Notes: generated by a model from the letters alone, not told the origin. Numbered from the stretch's first letter, positions 37,973 to 49,514 are shown. The stretch: DNA of 64,000 nt from Adineta steineri (GCA_905250115.1 CAJNOI010000011.1:812426-876425), one strand, 5' to 3'. Translations and numbers: made by a program.

Positions 37973-38276
37973 TTTGTAAACATATTATTTTTCAAACACA
38001 GGTATTAAACAGTTTATTTCAGTGTCATCAAAGATAATTTTTTTTTCTTTAAAAATATGCATATATTAATATGAAAAGAAATGATAATGCATGATGTAAT
38101 TGCTTTAAAATATTCATTTCAAATCATGATAAAAAAATATGAAATTGATTATATATAGATATTATTATTAATTATTCAAAGAAGTTCTTGAAGAAAGATA
38201 ATAACTATTCGGTTACATCAAGTACATGCAGTTTGTTTTGATTAATTAATAAATGAAATCAGATTTATTTTGCTTA

Positions 38277-39275
38277 TTATCGCATAATAAAAAAAGAGTG
38301 GGTTTGGGTGTAACGCCACCATGTGCTCAAAAGCTTCTTACAATCAGTACGAAACGCTTTAGACACCGCTAAATAAATGTAGAATGGCATTCCATTCGTT
38401 ACACTGAGAAGAAATTGCGAAATGAATGTAATAAAGCGTTCAGTTTGCAGATGCTGTGAACTTTTTTTAATATTGATGTAGTTAGTTATTGTAGTTTCGG
38501 CAGTGATACAAGGATACGGACTAACCAATATAATATAGGCAATTGCTTCAGTCAATACCATAATAAATAAATCTCGATCCTGTCGACGAACAACAACTAC
38601 ATTACGCTGACTTACAATTGGTCGCACACGTGTATGTGATCGTTTGATATTTGAATAGGCCAAATAGCCGAAGTTGATCAGCACTCCACACGGAATCAAC
38701 CAAATAAAAAGCACATTGTAGAAGATAAGGTACAGACCGTTTGAGCTACATCGTCCGTTTACAATTGACAATAGGATCAATGAGAAAGTAGGTATGATAT
38801 GCCAAACAACTGCGCCGATACCTATGACCCATAATGCGATTGATGGTTTACTCAAAGCTCGAACACGGACATTGTCACTCGTCATTACATATCGATCGAT
38901 ACTAGCGAATGCAATGCAATGTCTAGCCATTTCGCCCCATGCATTAACTAAGTAGACCCGTATCTTGCAGTAGATTAGTGAGCGTGCAGTTAAATCACCA
39001 TAAAAAGACGTGTAAAGATACTGAGGAATGTTGAGAGCGAGACACAAACTATTCATCACTGCTCCAGCAATGAGATACATTGAGCAAGAATTACGACGAT
39101 TATGACGAAAAATCAGTATAATACAAGCGTTTCCAATGTTGCCCATAATGAAAAGAGTGGTTGCTCCGTAATAAACGATTTGATTTTGAGCAAACATCAA
39201 TGAAGAATTTGACATATTCATTTTTCTTATTTTGTTGAATGAAGAAAATATCATAAATATTTCTCGTTTACTCAT
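38277..39275 (-). CDS. Rhodopsin-like 7TM receptor
   Basis: An intronless open frame of 332 aa on the minus strand. TM1 has GNIGNACIILIF (the family Asn), TM3 ends SIDRYVMTS (DRY-type), a Cys follows TM2 (IYCKIRVYL) with a partner Cys in loop 2 (GRCSSNG), TM6 has a YPCIT segment, and TM7 has NGMPFYIYL in place of NPxxY. The pattern is that of small peptide (FMRFamide-like) receptors expanded in rotifers. ATGs at 39275 and at the MNMSNSS position about 18 codons on are both possible; the latter gives a more usual short N-terminus with an N-glycosylation site. The last codons overlap a short G/C-rich tract near 38295, so the C-terminal tail may be unusual. Confidence 0.78.
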   Translation of the reverse strand: MSKREIFMIFSSFNKIRKMNMSNSSLMFAQNQIVYYGATTLFIMGNIGNACIILIFRHNRRNSCSMYLIAGAVMNSLCLALNIPQYLYTSFYGDLTARSLIYCKIRVYLVNAWGEMARHCIAFASIDRYVMTSDNVRVRALSKPSIALWVIGIGAVVWHIIPTFSLILLSIVNGRCSSNGLYLIFYNVLFIWLIPCGVLINFGYLAYSNIKRSHTRVRPIVSQRNVVVVRRQDRDLFIMVLTEAIAYIILVSPYPCITAETTITNYINIKKSSQHLQTERFITFISQFLLSVTNGMPFYIYLAVSKAFRTDCKKLLSTWWRYTQTHSFFIMR

Positions 39276-39614
39276 TAGATGTTAAAATATGATTACGCAG
39301 ATTAATCTTAGTCTCCTGTTACAATGGCGTGTTAAATAGGACACGAACTACGTCAAAGCAGCTGCCATGAATTTTGTAGGGTATCAAACTATGTAACCCA
39401 TGGAATACTTTTATTTAGAAGAAAAAAATTGATGTTAATCAACTAATGCAGAACTTATCACGAGAACTGTTACTTCATTTTTTTCTACTTTATAATATTA
39501 TTTTAATTTTAGTTATATATATTTATTGCAAATAGGATTAACAAGGATTAAATATTAATTAAATATCAAAAGAAAAAAAACAAAGTTAAGGCTCAGACAT
39601 AATGATGATACATT

Positions 39615-40679
39615 TCATTCCAGATCAATGTCGGAATTACCCGATACTGTATTTATAGGACCAACTTGATTTTGAGCAGCACAAAAAGAGCAATGTTTCC
39701 ATTGTCGCCAATATTTTCTTATTAGATATTTCACTTGACGACGAAATCGTGCTGATGAAGCGGCAAAAATATAGAAGGTGACCTATAGAATAAATACATA
39801 ATGATATTTAGTAGAAATCAAATAAAAATCAAACTGTACTGCAAAATTTACACCAGTCCATGAAGTGAAAAATGCTTGAAGTAATTGTCTGATTGCATAA
39901 TGCAAAACATTCGATTGTGGATTCGGAATATTGATAGTATAGATGCGATAAATAGCGTATGGCAATGTAAAAATGACAAAAAAAACTACACGCATTAATA
40001 CCATAGCTGTCATTTGTTGATCGAGTCGGCGACGAACAATCGGTACTTGTCGACGAACAATACGACGAACATTGTTAAAAGCAAATAAGCTAGATAATGA
40101 TGCAATAAGAATTGGCAAAGGACCATACAAAACTGGATAGAAAAACCATGATGAATAGAGTGTCATTGTAGGATTTGTAATGACACATCCAAGTGATGGA
40201 TTAACATTGAGAAAAAGACCATATATAATACTATGAATAAACCAAATCAAACCAGTTCCTAATGTGAAACATCGAGTCAATTTGATTGTACACATTTGTC
40301 TCATATTCAATCGGTAACTTGTCGAAAAAAACTGATCACAAGCGGCAAAACATATCGTGAAGAACGATGTGAGTGTAAATGTTTGAAACAGTATTGTTCT
40401 CATTCTACACCAGATGAATATATATCCGTATGGATCATTTCCATATATTGTTTGTAAAATCGTACTAGTAGAAAGAACGATAATATAGCCAATATCAACT
40501 ATAGATTCAACAGTCAAATAGAAAGCACATCGATTTGCTCGAAACAATTTGAGCTGAGTGAAAACAATAATATTAAGAATATTACCAATAAATCCGGCAA
40601 TAAGTATGACATAATAAATATAGAGTATATATTGACGAATATCATTTAAAATATTCACAGTCACTAACAGCGACTCCAT
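39615..40679 (-). CDS. Rhodopsin-like 7TM receptor (two exons)
   Basis: Exons 40679-39840 and 39782-39615 give 335 aa; the phase-0 intron (57 bases) falls inside TM7. TM1 has GFIGNILNIIVF, TM3 ends CFAACDQFFSTS (a DQ-type variant of DRY), TM6 has VIFTLPYAIYR, and TM7 across the splice reads VNFAVTFYIF. The basic C-terminal tail (FRRQVKYLIRKYW) and a WKHCSFC segment follow. Without the splice the frame would run into intron sequence and stop at 39783, so the second exon is needed for a complete receptor. It lies in tandem with, and is distantly related to, the receptor at 38.3-39.3 kb; both are read leftwards. Confidence 0.8.
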
Positions 40680-41194
40680 GCACTTTTTCTTAATCTCTTT
40701 TACAAGTGAACTTATTTGTCCGACAAAAGTACCTTCGTTTTCTTTTTCTCTCGTTTTTCTTTTTCTAATGATATATTAATATTACATATCTAATATTATG
40801 CAAATTAGAAAACTGTTTACATCTTCTTTTCATTCTACTCTTGCCGACGAGATTAGTTTGTTATTTGAAGAGGTTGTTTTTTGTCTTAATTTTTTCTACT
40901 TGGAAAATGCCAAAGCCGATTAAACGACGACAAGTTATTTAATCAGAGTAATGCGAGTGTCAAATGAATACAATGTCTGCACTTACATATACTGCTTCTG
41001 TTGCAGCTTTTGTCTGGAATGAGAAAGATTCTAAATCATAGTCAGAATGAATAGGGGGTATTTTTTTATTTTTTTAATTTTTGTGCAAAACGCAAGCAAT
41101 TATATGTGATATACAAAAATATTAAGCGAAAAATAAGAATGTTCAGCATTATATAAGTCTGGATCAGAATACCCATCGCGTACATTTATTCAAA

Positions 41195-41664
41195 AAAATG
41201 TTCATAATCTTGTGTGTGCTAGTATCAGTAACCGCAATGTCTAGTCCGCCATCGTTATTGATAGTCGTTTGTGAGAATTTGCAGAGTTTCCGTAATATAT
41301 CTGGAACTGATTGCTAGCCGTCGCGCATGAACGTTGTATCATCGAAGAGTAGATCGATCCATTCTTGTGTAACAAAAGCACTGGAACATATCTCATGAAA
41401 GATATGAACCAGGTATTAGAGATATAGAGATATTAGTATTATTAATATCTCTATACCTCTAATATGTCTATACCTCAAAACCTCATTACCTCTGTACACA
41501 AGTAGAATGGACATCGCGGAAAGGAGAAGGACAATGTAAATGCGCGTTGACCATCGTTGAATGGTGATCGTCTGTGCATCAGTCAAGTCCGTTTCGAACA
41601 GATTGAGCTCGATGTGGAATCGACGCAAACCACGACGATGATCTACGTCATCTCTTCTTTCCAT
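41195..41664 (-). pseudogene. 5' fragment of a rotifer-type membrane protein gene, disrupted
   Basis: From ATG 41664 the frame encodes a short basic segment, then RWSTRIYIVLLLSAMSILLVY, a single hydrophobic anchor. The frame stops at 41416 inside a perfect-looking palindrome. Downstream on the minus strand a second open stretch (FVTQEWIDLLFDD) resembles the ectodomain start of the same type of protein, as I remember it from rotifer genomes, but has an in-frame TAG after MRDG. No later exons are found. I infer an inactivated gene start; family recognition is from memory and weak. Confidence 0.38.
41414..41463. repeat. Near-perfect AT palindrome
   Basis: Two 22-base arms (TATTAGAGATATAGAGATAT and its counterpart) differ at one position and flank a 5-6-base centre. 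The palindrome sits exactly where the open frame of the fragment at 41.2-41.7 kb ends. Confidence 0.75.
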
Positions 41665-43571
41665 CGTACGTTTCTACGATTAAATTCCTAAAAAAGAAAT
41701 TTTTGTTGATAAGTCGTGTAAACGTGAATTAATTCTACATGGTCATTATTGATTTCCTCTCTTTTTATATGTTCATGCACATATATAAACTTACCTCAAA
41801 GATAATACCAAAGGGGATAGTTGTTCTAATACAATCTGATAGTAAAAAAATATTTAAACTTATTGTCATAACGTATAAGTGTCTTTTTAATTTCCGCATT
41901 TCACTGACAGAAATTCTCACTGAAAACTCAACATTATATACTCGATAGAGAGAGAGAGAGAAAAAAAAGAATAGGTGTGTATAATGAGTCTCTAGCAACG
42001 CAGGGAAAGAAAATATTGACAAAACTACTAAATGTACTGGAAAATACTGTTTTTTTCTTTTTATTAACTATTAAAAAAATCAGATCAAATTGAATCTTCG
42101 ATCTTCTTTATTCTATGGCAGTGTAAGAAAGAAACTGGATCGCATTTTCGACAAATTAAAGATTTTCCATGTAGAAATCAGGATTCAAATAATATCAAAC
42201 TTCGTTAAAAGTTTATTTTTATTTAAGTTTTCGGAGAAAGATGAGTTCAAGGACAAGTTTTAATATTTTACATCCTTCAAATTTTTCTCATTATGAATTC
42301 GAGCATTGATGTGTGAATATCAGGCAAAAGACCCATTACTTTCTGCTAACGTTTAGAGAATATAAAAATGAGTAAATATTCTTTTTCAACTCATTACAAA
42401 AGTAGCACTCACATACATCTAATCGATGAATCATAGTTTTAGTAAAATTAAAACAAATATTCTGACTAGCAACAAACTCATCTTGTTGAAATGTTTTTTT
42501 TCTTTCTGTTGTTTTATTTGTGTTGTATAGATTTTCCGAGAATGAAGATTTTATATTCTTCTGTCATATATACTGTAAATGGTTCTAGTCAAAACAAATA
42601 ATAACTATTTCGTATTTAACAAGATTTACTGCCATTTTGAAAAATTAGTTCAGAAGTTTTTTTTCTTTTCTTCCAAATAAATCGTGTGATTAAATTAAAT
42701 AAATATAATGTTCACAACACAGAAATGAAGTATTTTTTTTCTTCTATTCTTCAACTCAAAGAATATAGTCTTACGATTTCTCCTAAAGTGATTCGTTTTA
42801 TGAAATGTCTTACGAAAGTAATTGATTTGTTTTGATCAAAATAATTAATAATGTCGTAACTATCTTAAATCAAACGCTTTTTTTTTCTTAATATTTGTCC
42901 TCAAAGTTTGTTTGTTGCTCATTTTAATATTCAAATGATGGTAGGATTTTCTTACTTTTAATTATATCAAAGCGTTTGTTGTATTGCTATTCATAGTGAA
43001 GCATAAAAAAACTATTACATTTGGCGATTATGGATGTGTTGTTTTGAAATGAAGAAAAGAAAATTCATCTTAAAAAAAACCGTAATCAAAGGGTTAAATC
43101 TTATCAGGAATAATCAGAATAATATTCAGAAGTCACAATTAATTTTGTTCGTTTCAAAAAATCTCTTTAAATAACATCTATCGTATTTCGTTAAAGTAAA
43201 TAGATTATTTAATGAATTTATATTAAAAAGAAATCAGTTGAAGACAGATAAACTTTTTGAATTATTCTATTCTGTATTTGATAAATTGTTTCTTTGAATT
43301 TACCTGACTCATTTCTATATATCTCACCTTGTTGTAAAAGAAACTTTTGCGTCTATTAAATGATAGAATTATCAGAGACTACGCCCAAAAAGCTTCACGT
43401 GTTCTTTTTTTCATTGAATAATATTTCTTATTTTTCATCTTTGGTGAAATGAAGCATAACGAAAGAGAAAAGATATATCTCCTATAAATATAAGCAATCG
43501 AACAAAAATTATATATACATTTGATCATTTTTATCTTCATAGTTATATATCAATATTAATAAATAATTCGC
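41665..43571. other. Intergenic, AT-rich
   Basis: No gene or repeat family was recognised in about 1.9 kb of AT-rich DNA, except a GA dinucleotide run near 41947-41968. Short open frames here have no supporting features. Confidence 0.5.
43483..43490 (+). promoter_or_regulatory. Candidate TATA box of the small gene at 43572
   Basis: TATAAATA lies 82 bases upstream of the ATG at 43572. It would give a 5' UTR of roughly 50 bases. Confidence 0.4.
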
Positions 43572-43884
43572 ATGGAAAACGAGGATAATGCTGTTTTCAG
43601 TGGTTATGCCGGTGGATATGATTCAGGTAATACTTCCTAGATTTATTTTTGATTTTTAAAATAATAATAAAAAATATCTTTTTTTTTATTAAGTTCCTGG
43701 TGTAGGAATTGTTCCTCCAGCAGGTATTCCTTTGTCGAATATTCAGGCAAATGGTAATTACCAAATAGAAGCTAATTCAGGACGTGTTGATCCAAATAAT
43801 TTTCCAGGTGTAGTTCATTGGGGACCGGAAGAACATGTGTCAAGTGCACAACTTGAACAAATTATTCAAAGTCGTGTGGAATAA
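43572..43884 (+). CDS. Small two-exon gene, unknown 81-aa protein
   Basis: Exons 43572-43626 and 43694-43884, with a clean GT..AG intron of 67 bases and matching phase, give an 81-residue soluble protein. It begins MENEDNAVFSGYAGGYDS and continues with a Gly/Pro-rich segment (VPGVGIVPPAGIP), then an acidic tail ending QIIQSRVE. There are no TM segments, signal peptide or Cys. The promoter-like TATAAATA upstream and an AATAAA overlapping the stop region (43881-43888) support a real short transcription unit. It is too short for simple ORF detection. The function is unknown. Confidence 0.6.
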
Positions 43885-44881
43885 ATAAAATTTATTCTAT
43901 TGAAATAAATCAATCTAAATGAACGAATTATTTTTTTGTAAAATAAACGATCAATTATATTTTACTTTCAGAAATAAATTTATCTATCGGATCTCTTCGT
44001 TGAGAATTGATAGTTGTTAAAAATGACTCAATCGAAATTTTTTAAAGACGAAAAAGCGAAGAATTTTTTTCTTAAAAATAGAGAAATTAGTGACATCTCT
44101 ATTGATGAAAATTTATAATATTCATTTAACTTTGAATTTATTCACATTATAATATCAATTCAAAGCACGATTTTTATGGATATTTTATTAAAAACTAGAC
44201 AGTTGATTATTTGCGAAGGATTGTATATAAAAATTCAAGATAATAGATGTAAAACATGATAAGATTTGAATAATAAAAGAATAGAATATATCGATAAAGT
44301 TTATAATTTAGTGCAAATAACTACAAAGACTTCGTTAAATAAAGGCAGAATATTAATATAATTCTTATTTATGTTTCCTATGTGTTAACTGTAATTTATT
44401 CATTTATCTTTGCATATTTTTTGTTATTCATTGTGATATTATTGTTCAATTAAATTATACAAAGATATGATGATCTCAAGATCCATTAGATTTTTATATG
44501 ACATTATTTATTGTTGAATATAAATATTTAATCATCAGATATCGGTACATAGTGATGTTCTTAAAAAATGCTTAGAAATTTATTCTAAATGAGTATAAAT
44601 AATTCTATAAATAAAAATCATCATATTTTCTCATTTAAAGTTCGACAAGAAAAAAAAGAAACATACTATTACATGCGTCCATCAAGCTCTACAAATAGAT
44701 GTGTATCCTTTTTTCAAAATTAATACTCATACTTGGATATATTTCATTTTCATTCTATTCGGATAATTTTAATGGTACATAACAAGATATTAATAACATT
44801 AGATTTTTATGATTTATCAAAATTTACAGTTGTTTAGTCGAATTATTTGTTGAGCGTTTCGAAATGATGTGATCTATCAAA

Positions 44882-44947
44882 AGGGTATAGCTGTGGGTGA
44901 TTATGTAGTTCTCAAAGTCATGAGAAGTCACCCACACCCATACCCTC
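44882..44947. repeat. Telomere-like foldback element
   Basis: AGGGTATAGCTGTGGGTGA pairs with TCACCCACACCCATACCCT: 19-base arms with few mismatches and a loop of about 27 bases. Confidence 0.7.
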
Positions 44948-45217
44948 ACTCTCAGTGAGGAATGATGAATCAGACTTCTCTACCCGGTCTTTTTTCATAC
45001 TTGCGCTCTTTTTCTTTCGTACGTTTTTATTCAGTAACTATTGACACAAAATTATATGTCTTTTTTTGCAAAACATCTTACGAAAGCAACATTCACTATA
45101 TGATATTGATAATGACATCAATTATTGACATAGGAAAAAAAACGTTTTTTTTCTTCTTTCCTTATAGTTGGAAAGTTGTAAGCGCATGTTTGTAAAGGTT
45201 TCGATCCGAGCATAAAT

Positions 45218-45378
45218 GTGAGTGTGAGTGTGGATGTAGGTGAAGGTGAGAATGAATGACGGTGCGGATGTGACTAGGGTGTGGGTGTGGGTGTGGGAGA
45301 ATAGGATACACCTAAACCCAAACACCCACATCTACATTCACACCCATACTCAAACTCACACTCATCCCACTCTCACAT
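45218..45378. repeat. Longest telomere-like foldback in the window
   Basis: A G-rich half of about 75 bases (GTGTGAGTGTGGATGTAGG up to GGGTGTGGGTGTGGGTGTGG) is followed after a small loop by a C-rich half of about 70 bases (CACCTAAACCCAAACACCC to CTCATCCCACTCTCACA). The units nearest the centre are the purest GTGTGG; the outer ones are degenerate. Confidence 0.75.
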
Positions 45379-45530
45379 TTTTTTAATCTTTTCGACAAAA
45401 AGGTACATCACCGTCATCACAGTATTTGTTTGGCGACTTAGTCAAATAAGCATCCATTTCTGCGCGCGCTTACTCATTTCATCGTCACCATCTACACAAA
45501 AACAACATTCTCACCTTAAAATCAAGAAAT

Positions 45531-46292
45531 ATGTTTATTGGTCCGCTACAATGGTACTTTCTCTTTGGTTTTATCCAAAACGAGCTTCGAACACCTGTCA
45601 GCTTGAAATTTCGTCCCGAACTCGGTTTAAAACTTTTTTATCACACAATCGAGAGAACAAGAGTTCTAAACTATGAGACTGGCCATGAACAGAACGTTGA
45701 ATACCGAGAAATAGAAAGTGTGGAACATACTGTAGCAGTCGAAAATAAGACAGTTGTCGACATAATCAATCTAGCGGTAAAATTGGAGCCTTTCTTTGCC
45801 CAGGTATATGATCTACTCATGAAACGACCCTACTATGATCGTTTAGAGGAATGGCCTCATTCGGGAGACTTCCGATCTGTAGATGGTATATTCTCAAGCT
45901 CGTGGGCGATATTTCCTTCACCTGGAAGTTTGATGGCACCTGATTTTGAATTTCACGAAGGACAAAAGTGGGCAGTCAAAATGGATGGAGGTGTATTTGA
46001 AGTGAATTACGAGTTGGTTAAAATCGACGATGAACAACATCTAGCTTTTATCGAAGGTCGCAACTGTGTCTGCTTAAATGGGATGGCGGGAGATAAACGA
46101 TGGAATGCTTCTTGGATAGTCGACACGCGAACAGGTGTCATTCAACGGCTCGATATTGAAGGTGAACACGAAATCGATCGATTGGAGACAACAACGCGCA
46201 AGACTACAAGCAAAGTTTTAATACGAGAAGCAGGAGCGGAAATACTTTCTGACTTTGAGCTTGAAGATGACAATGAGCGAGAAGAGCTCTAG
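45531..46292 (+). CDS. Intronless orphan ORF, 253 aa, unknown
   Basis: A single open frame from ATG 45531 to 46292, GC-richer than its neighbours and without introns. The N-terminus (MFIGPLQWYFLFGFI) is hydrophobic but short. The body alternates polar and hydrophobic residues as in beta-rich domains. The C-terminal half includes WAVKMDGGVFEVNYELVKI, then WNASWIVDTRTGVIQRLDIE, and an acidic end. The pattern of a repeated lipocalin-like or bacterial lipoprotein-like beta domain comes to mind, but I cannot assign a family. The intronless structure and higher GC may point to retrocopy or horizontal transfer. Confidence 0.6.
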   Translation: MFIGPLQWYFLFGFIQNELRTPVSLKFRPELGLKLFYHTIERTRVLNYETGHEQNVEYREIESVEHTVAVENKTVVDIINLAVKLEPFFAQVYDLLMKRPYYDRLEEWPHSGDFRSVDGIFSSSWAIFPSPGSLMAPDFEFHEGQKWAVKMDGGVFEVNYELVKIDDEQHLAFIEGRNCVCLNGMAGDKRWNASWIVDTRTGVIQRLDIEGEHEIDRLETTTRKTTSKVLIREAGAEILSDFELEDDNEREEL

Positions 46293-46492
46293 ACGTGGTT
46301 GCCAGGTCGAAAAGTTAGAAATCGGATTATTTCTACTCAATTCGGAAAACAATAAATTAACCTTTCAGTCTTTAAGTCGCCTTTTTTTGTTATCAGAAAG
46401 CAATTTTTGTTGCTGATTATGATTTATTCGTATACTTATTCACTATAAATAAAAATAAATCAATTATATTATTACCAGAAGTCATTATTTTG

Positions 46493-46537
46493 AAGGGTGT
46501 GGTTGTAGATACTAATGTTAAAATACTCACACCCTCA
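46493..46537. repeat. Telomere-like foldback element (minimal)
   Basis: AAGGGTGTGGTTGTAG and ATACTCACACCCTCA flank about 15 bases. It is one of the shortest members. Confidence 0.6.
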
Positions 46538-46829
46538 TAACAGGATTTTATTTTTGAAAAAATACAAGTTCTGATTTACAAAGCTCGATTTCATACTGTG
46601 TATATATACGATATTTCTATATATTTTTTATGACATGATACGGATCAGTACCGAAAATTTGTTACGAAATGGTAAACTAGTCTAATCGGTAAACTGATCG
46701 ATTGCCATCACATGTTGTACCGAACAAATTCTGGTGAAATAGACAAAAAATTAGTGAAAAAAACCTCAAATTTTTTTGAAAAGCAATTTTTATAGAAAAA
46801 TGGACCCAAATATGAGATACACTCATGGA

Positions 46830-47040
46830 TAAAAGTCTTTTCTCCCTGTTTATTTCTGTCCTATCATACTTGGTATAAAATTTATTGCCAAGTAAAGATA
46901 TGACTCAAGAGTTTTATTGTTATATGATCTGTATACCACACTGAAATAAAACTCAAATTATATCTCTACCCGGTAATAAATTTTATGTAAAGTCTGATAG
47001 CAAAGAAACGAAGAGGCGAAACACTTTTGTGCGAGGAAGT
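46830..47040. repeat. MITE-like imperfect palindrome
   Basis: TAAAATTTATTGCCAAGTAA (from about 46876) is mirrored by a copy ending TAATAAATTTTA (about 46973-46984). Inside, GAGTTTTATT pairs with AATAAAACTC. Pairing continues outward for about 40 bases with mismatches. There is no coding potential. Confidence 0.6.
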
Positions 47041-47815
47041 AGTTTCGGAGAGCATCAATGAGACCTCCAACAAAAATCATCTTTTTAAAGTGAACCTCAT
47101 AACAAATAATTAAATAACCTGTATTTTGTTCCGTTTTGTACTTACTCTATCAGAAGTTTATACGATATCTTAGCTTTTTATGGTCAAAAACAGAATCGAC
47201 AAAAAAGACTTTCGGAAAATTTCAAGTCGTAAAATTTCCATCTCTACGGGTCGATTGATTTTTTTTACAATCGATTCGGTTTCATTGCTAATATAGATCG
47301 ATAAACAATGAGCTTCAAGAATTAATTATGAGTCAATTTCAGTCACACAAAATGTTGATGATATGATAATAGGAACAGAATGAAAAATGATTATAATGGA
47401 TGTTGAGTACAAAATTAAAATCAAAAAAATCCCTGAAATAGTAAAGAAGAGTTAACATCAATTTACTCAAAAGAAAAATACAATCGTGAAGCAAGAATAT
47501 CAAAAAAGACGTAGAAAATGGTTTGTTCTATTCTATTTCAATTCTTTGGTGATTTCTCAAAACCTATTTGTATCTGTTTTGTTCACTCCGATAGACATTT
47601 TCATTGCTCGTTTTTTAAAAACCAAAATGATAAATATTTGAGGGTGGAAAGCTTTGCTTTTTCGCAAATAAAGTACGTGGTACTGTCGTATTTTTCTTTT
47701 GATTTCTTTGAAAAACGTCTCCTGATCAACTCCTGTTTTTTTAAAAAAAACCCTGATTTCTAAAATTTGGATTTGACAACCCTGACTCAAACTCACACCC
47801 ACACCCAAATTAATT

Positions 47816-49514
47816 AATGATGATACAGATTTAACTCAAGCCATCATTGAACGATTTTATATTAATGATCCAAATAAAAATCTTCTTGATCAACCTGATT
47901 TTTATTCTGATGCTCAACAATTAATTGATAAATATATTTCGAAACATCCATCACATACACAAAATACTGCCTATCAAGTTGATCATTTATCTGGTATGAG
48001 TGTTACAGGTGAAGTTTTAATCGGTACAGACAAAAATGAACCCTATGATGTACGTTTAACAAAAACTAATGTTAATTATGGTATTGTTGGTTTATATAAT
48101 TTTTATCGTACGCAAATAATAAAACATAAAAGTAAAAATAATTTATATTTTCTTTTTACACGTTGGGGACGTATTGGTGATGCTGAAGGTCAATATCAGC
48201 TAACACCATATTCAACATTAGATGAATGTCGAAAAGAATTTTTAAAAGTCTTTCGTGAAAAAACTGGTAATGCATGGAAAGATACAAATCAATTTGAAAT
48301 TAAATGAACGTGAAATACATAAATATTCAAATGTACCCATTGATTTTGAACGTTTACAAACTGAACATGTATCATCCAAACTTCATTCATCCATATTTAA
48401 AGATTTTCTTAAAACATTAATTAATCGTCAAGCTATACGTTTAAATATTGATAAAACACAATTAGATATTGAATGGATGCCTGTATCACAATTAAAACGT
48501 GAAACATTACAAAAAGCACGTGATTTATTAATTGAATTAAAAAATAATATTGAGAAAAAACAAGAATTAACTTTAGCAATACAACGAGGAAAAACAATTG
48601 AACAACAAAAGCAATTTAAAACTATTTTAGATTCGATTTATAAATATATAAATGAATATTATACAATAATACCATTACGAGGTTATGCCGATGAAAAGCT
48701 ACCTATTATTGATAATGAAGGTCAACTTAAACAACAAGAAAAAATAATTTAAGGCGCATACAGGCTAATTTAAAAACAATTTCACCATTAGATTATTTAT
48801 ATAAATCAATAAATTGTCAATTTGAAGCTATGAATAAAGATGATATTGATTCACAATTAATTTTACGTTATATATGGGCAAGTGCATCAAGTATACAAGT
48901 TGAACAAATATTTAAAATTGCACGTCCAAACGAGGATGAACGTTTATATAAATCGAATCTTGATAATCATTATTTATTATGGCATGGTACTAATATTCGT
49001 AATTTAATTAGTATACTTACGAGAGGACTTCTTGTTGGACCATTAGCTGCTATGGCAAGTGGAAGTTTATTTGGAAAAGTATGTCAAAAAAATTTTAGAT
49101 TTGTATTCTATTAAATTTTGTTTTGTATAATAGGGAATTTATACAGCAGATACATTTGCAAAAAGTCTTGGTTATTGTTCAGGTGTAAAACAGAATGATG
49201 GTGGTGGTGAACGTTGTTTTATGATATTATGTGAAGTTGCTTTAGGTGAAATTAAAGAAATGGGTTTAAATAATGATGATGGTGGTACAAAACAACTTGA
49301 TTTAAATCAATTTCAAAGTCGTAAAGGTACTGGTCGACTTATACCTGATCCACGATATATAGTTACACGAAATTATGGTGTTCGTATGCCACTTGGTAAT
49401 ATGATCGATAATACAGATGTTAAAGTTGGTTTTTATGGTCTTAATTATAATGAATATATTGTATATGATGAATCACAAGTAGCTTTACGTTATCTTGTGC
49501 AATTTCGTCGTTAA
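47816..49514 (+). pseudogene. Poly(ADP-ribose) polymerase gene, 5'-truncated and frameshifted
   Basis: Segments in three frames follow a PARP1/2-type protein: a WGR domain (about 47816-48307, with FTRWGRIGD), a regulatory helical domain (48305-48750) and a catalytic domain (about 48751-49514, with an intron 49079-49133). The catalytic triad is present: HGTN, the Tyr of GIYTADTFAKS, and the Glu of NEYIVYDES. The frame breaks at about 48300, where WGR to helical linker residues appear lost, and at about 48748 in an A-rich run. The gene begins abruptly at about 47816 beside a C-rich telomere-like tract, with no N-terminal DNA-binding domain seen. PARPs attach ADP-ribose chains at DNA breaks; this copy is probably non-functional, unless the shifts are sequencing errors. 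Confidence 0.8.

Larger units (their letters stand above)
43885..45530. other. Intergenic with two foldback elements
   Basis: AT-rich DNA without a recognisable gene. It holds foldbacks at 44882-44947 and 45218-45378. Open frames at 44962-45195 and 45122-45331 fall on or beside the repeat and are not called. Confidence 0.5.
46293..47815. other. Intergenic with foldback and MITE-like repeats
   Basis: It contains a telomere-like foldback (46493-46537), a longer AT-rich palindrome (about 46830-47040), and a short C-rich tract next to the truncated PARP gene (47791-47806). Short open frames at 47518-47808 are not supported. Confidence 0.5.
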
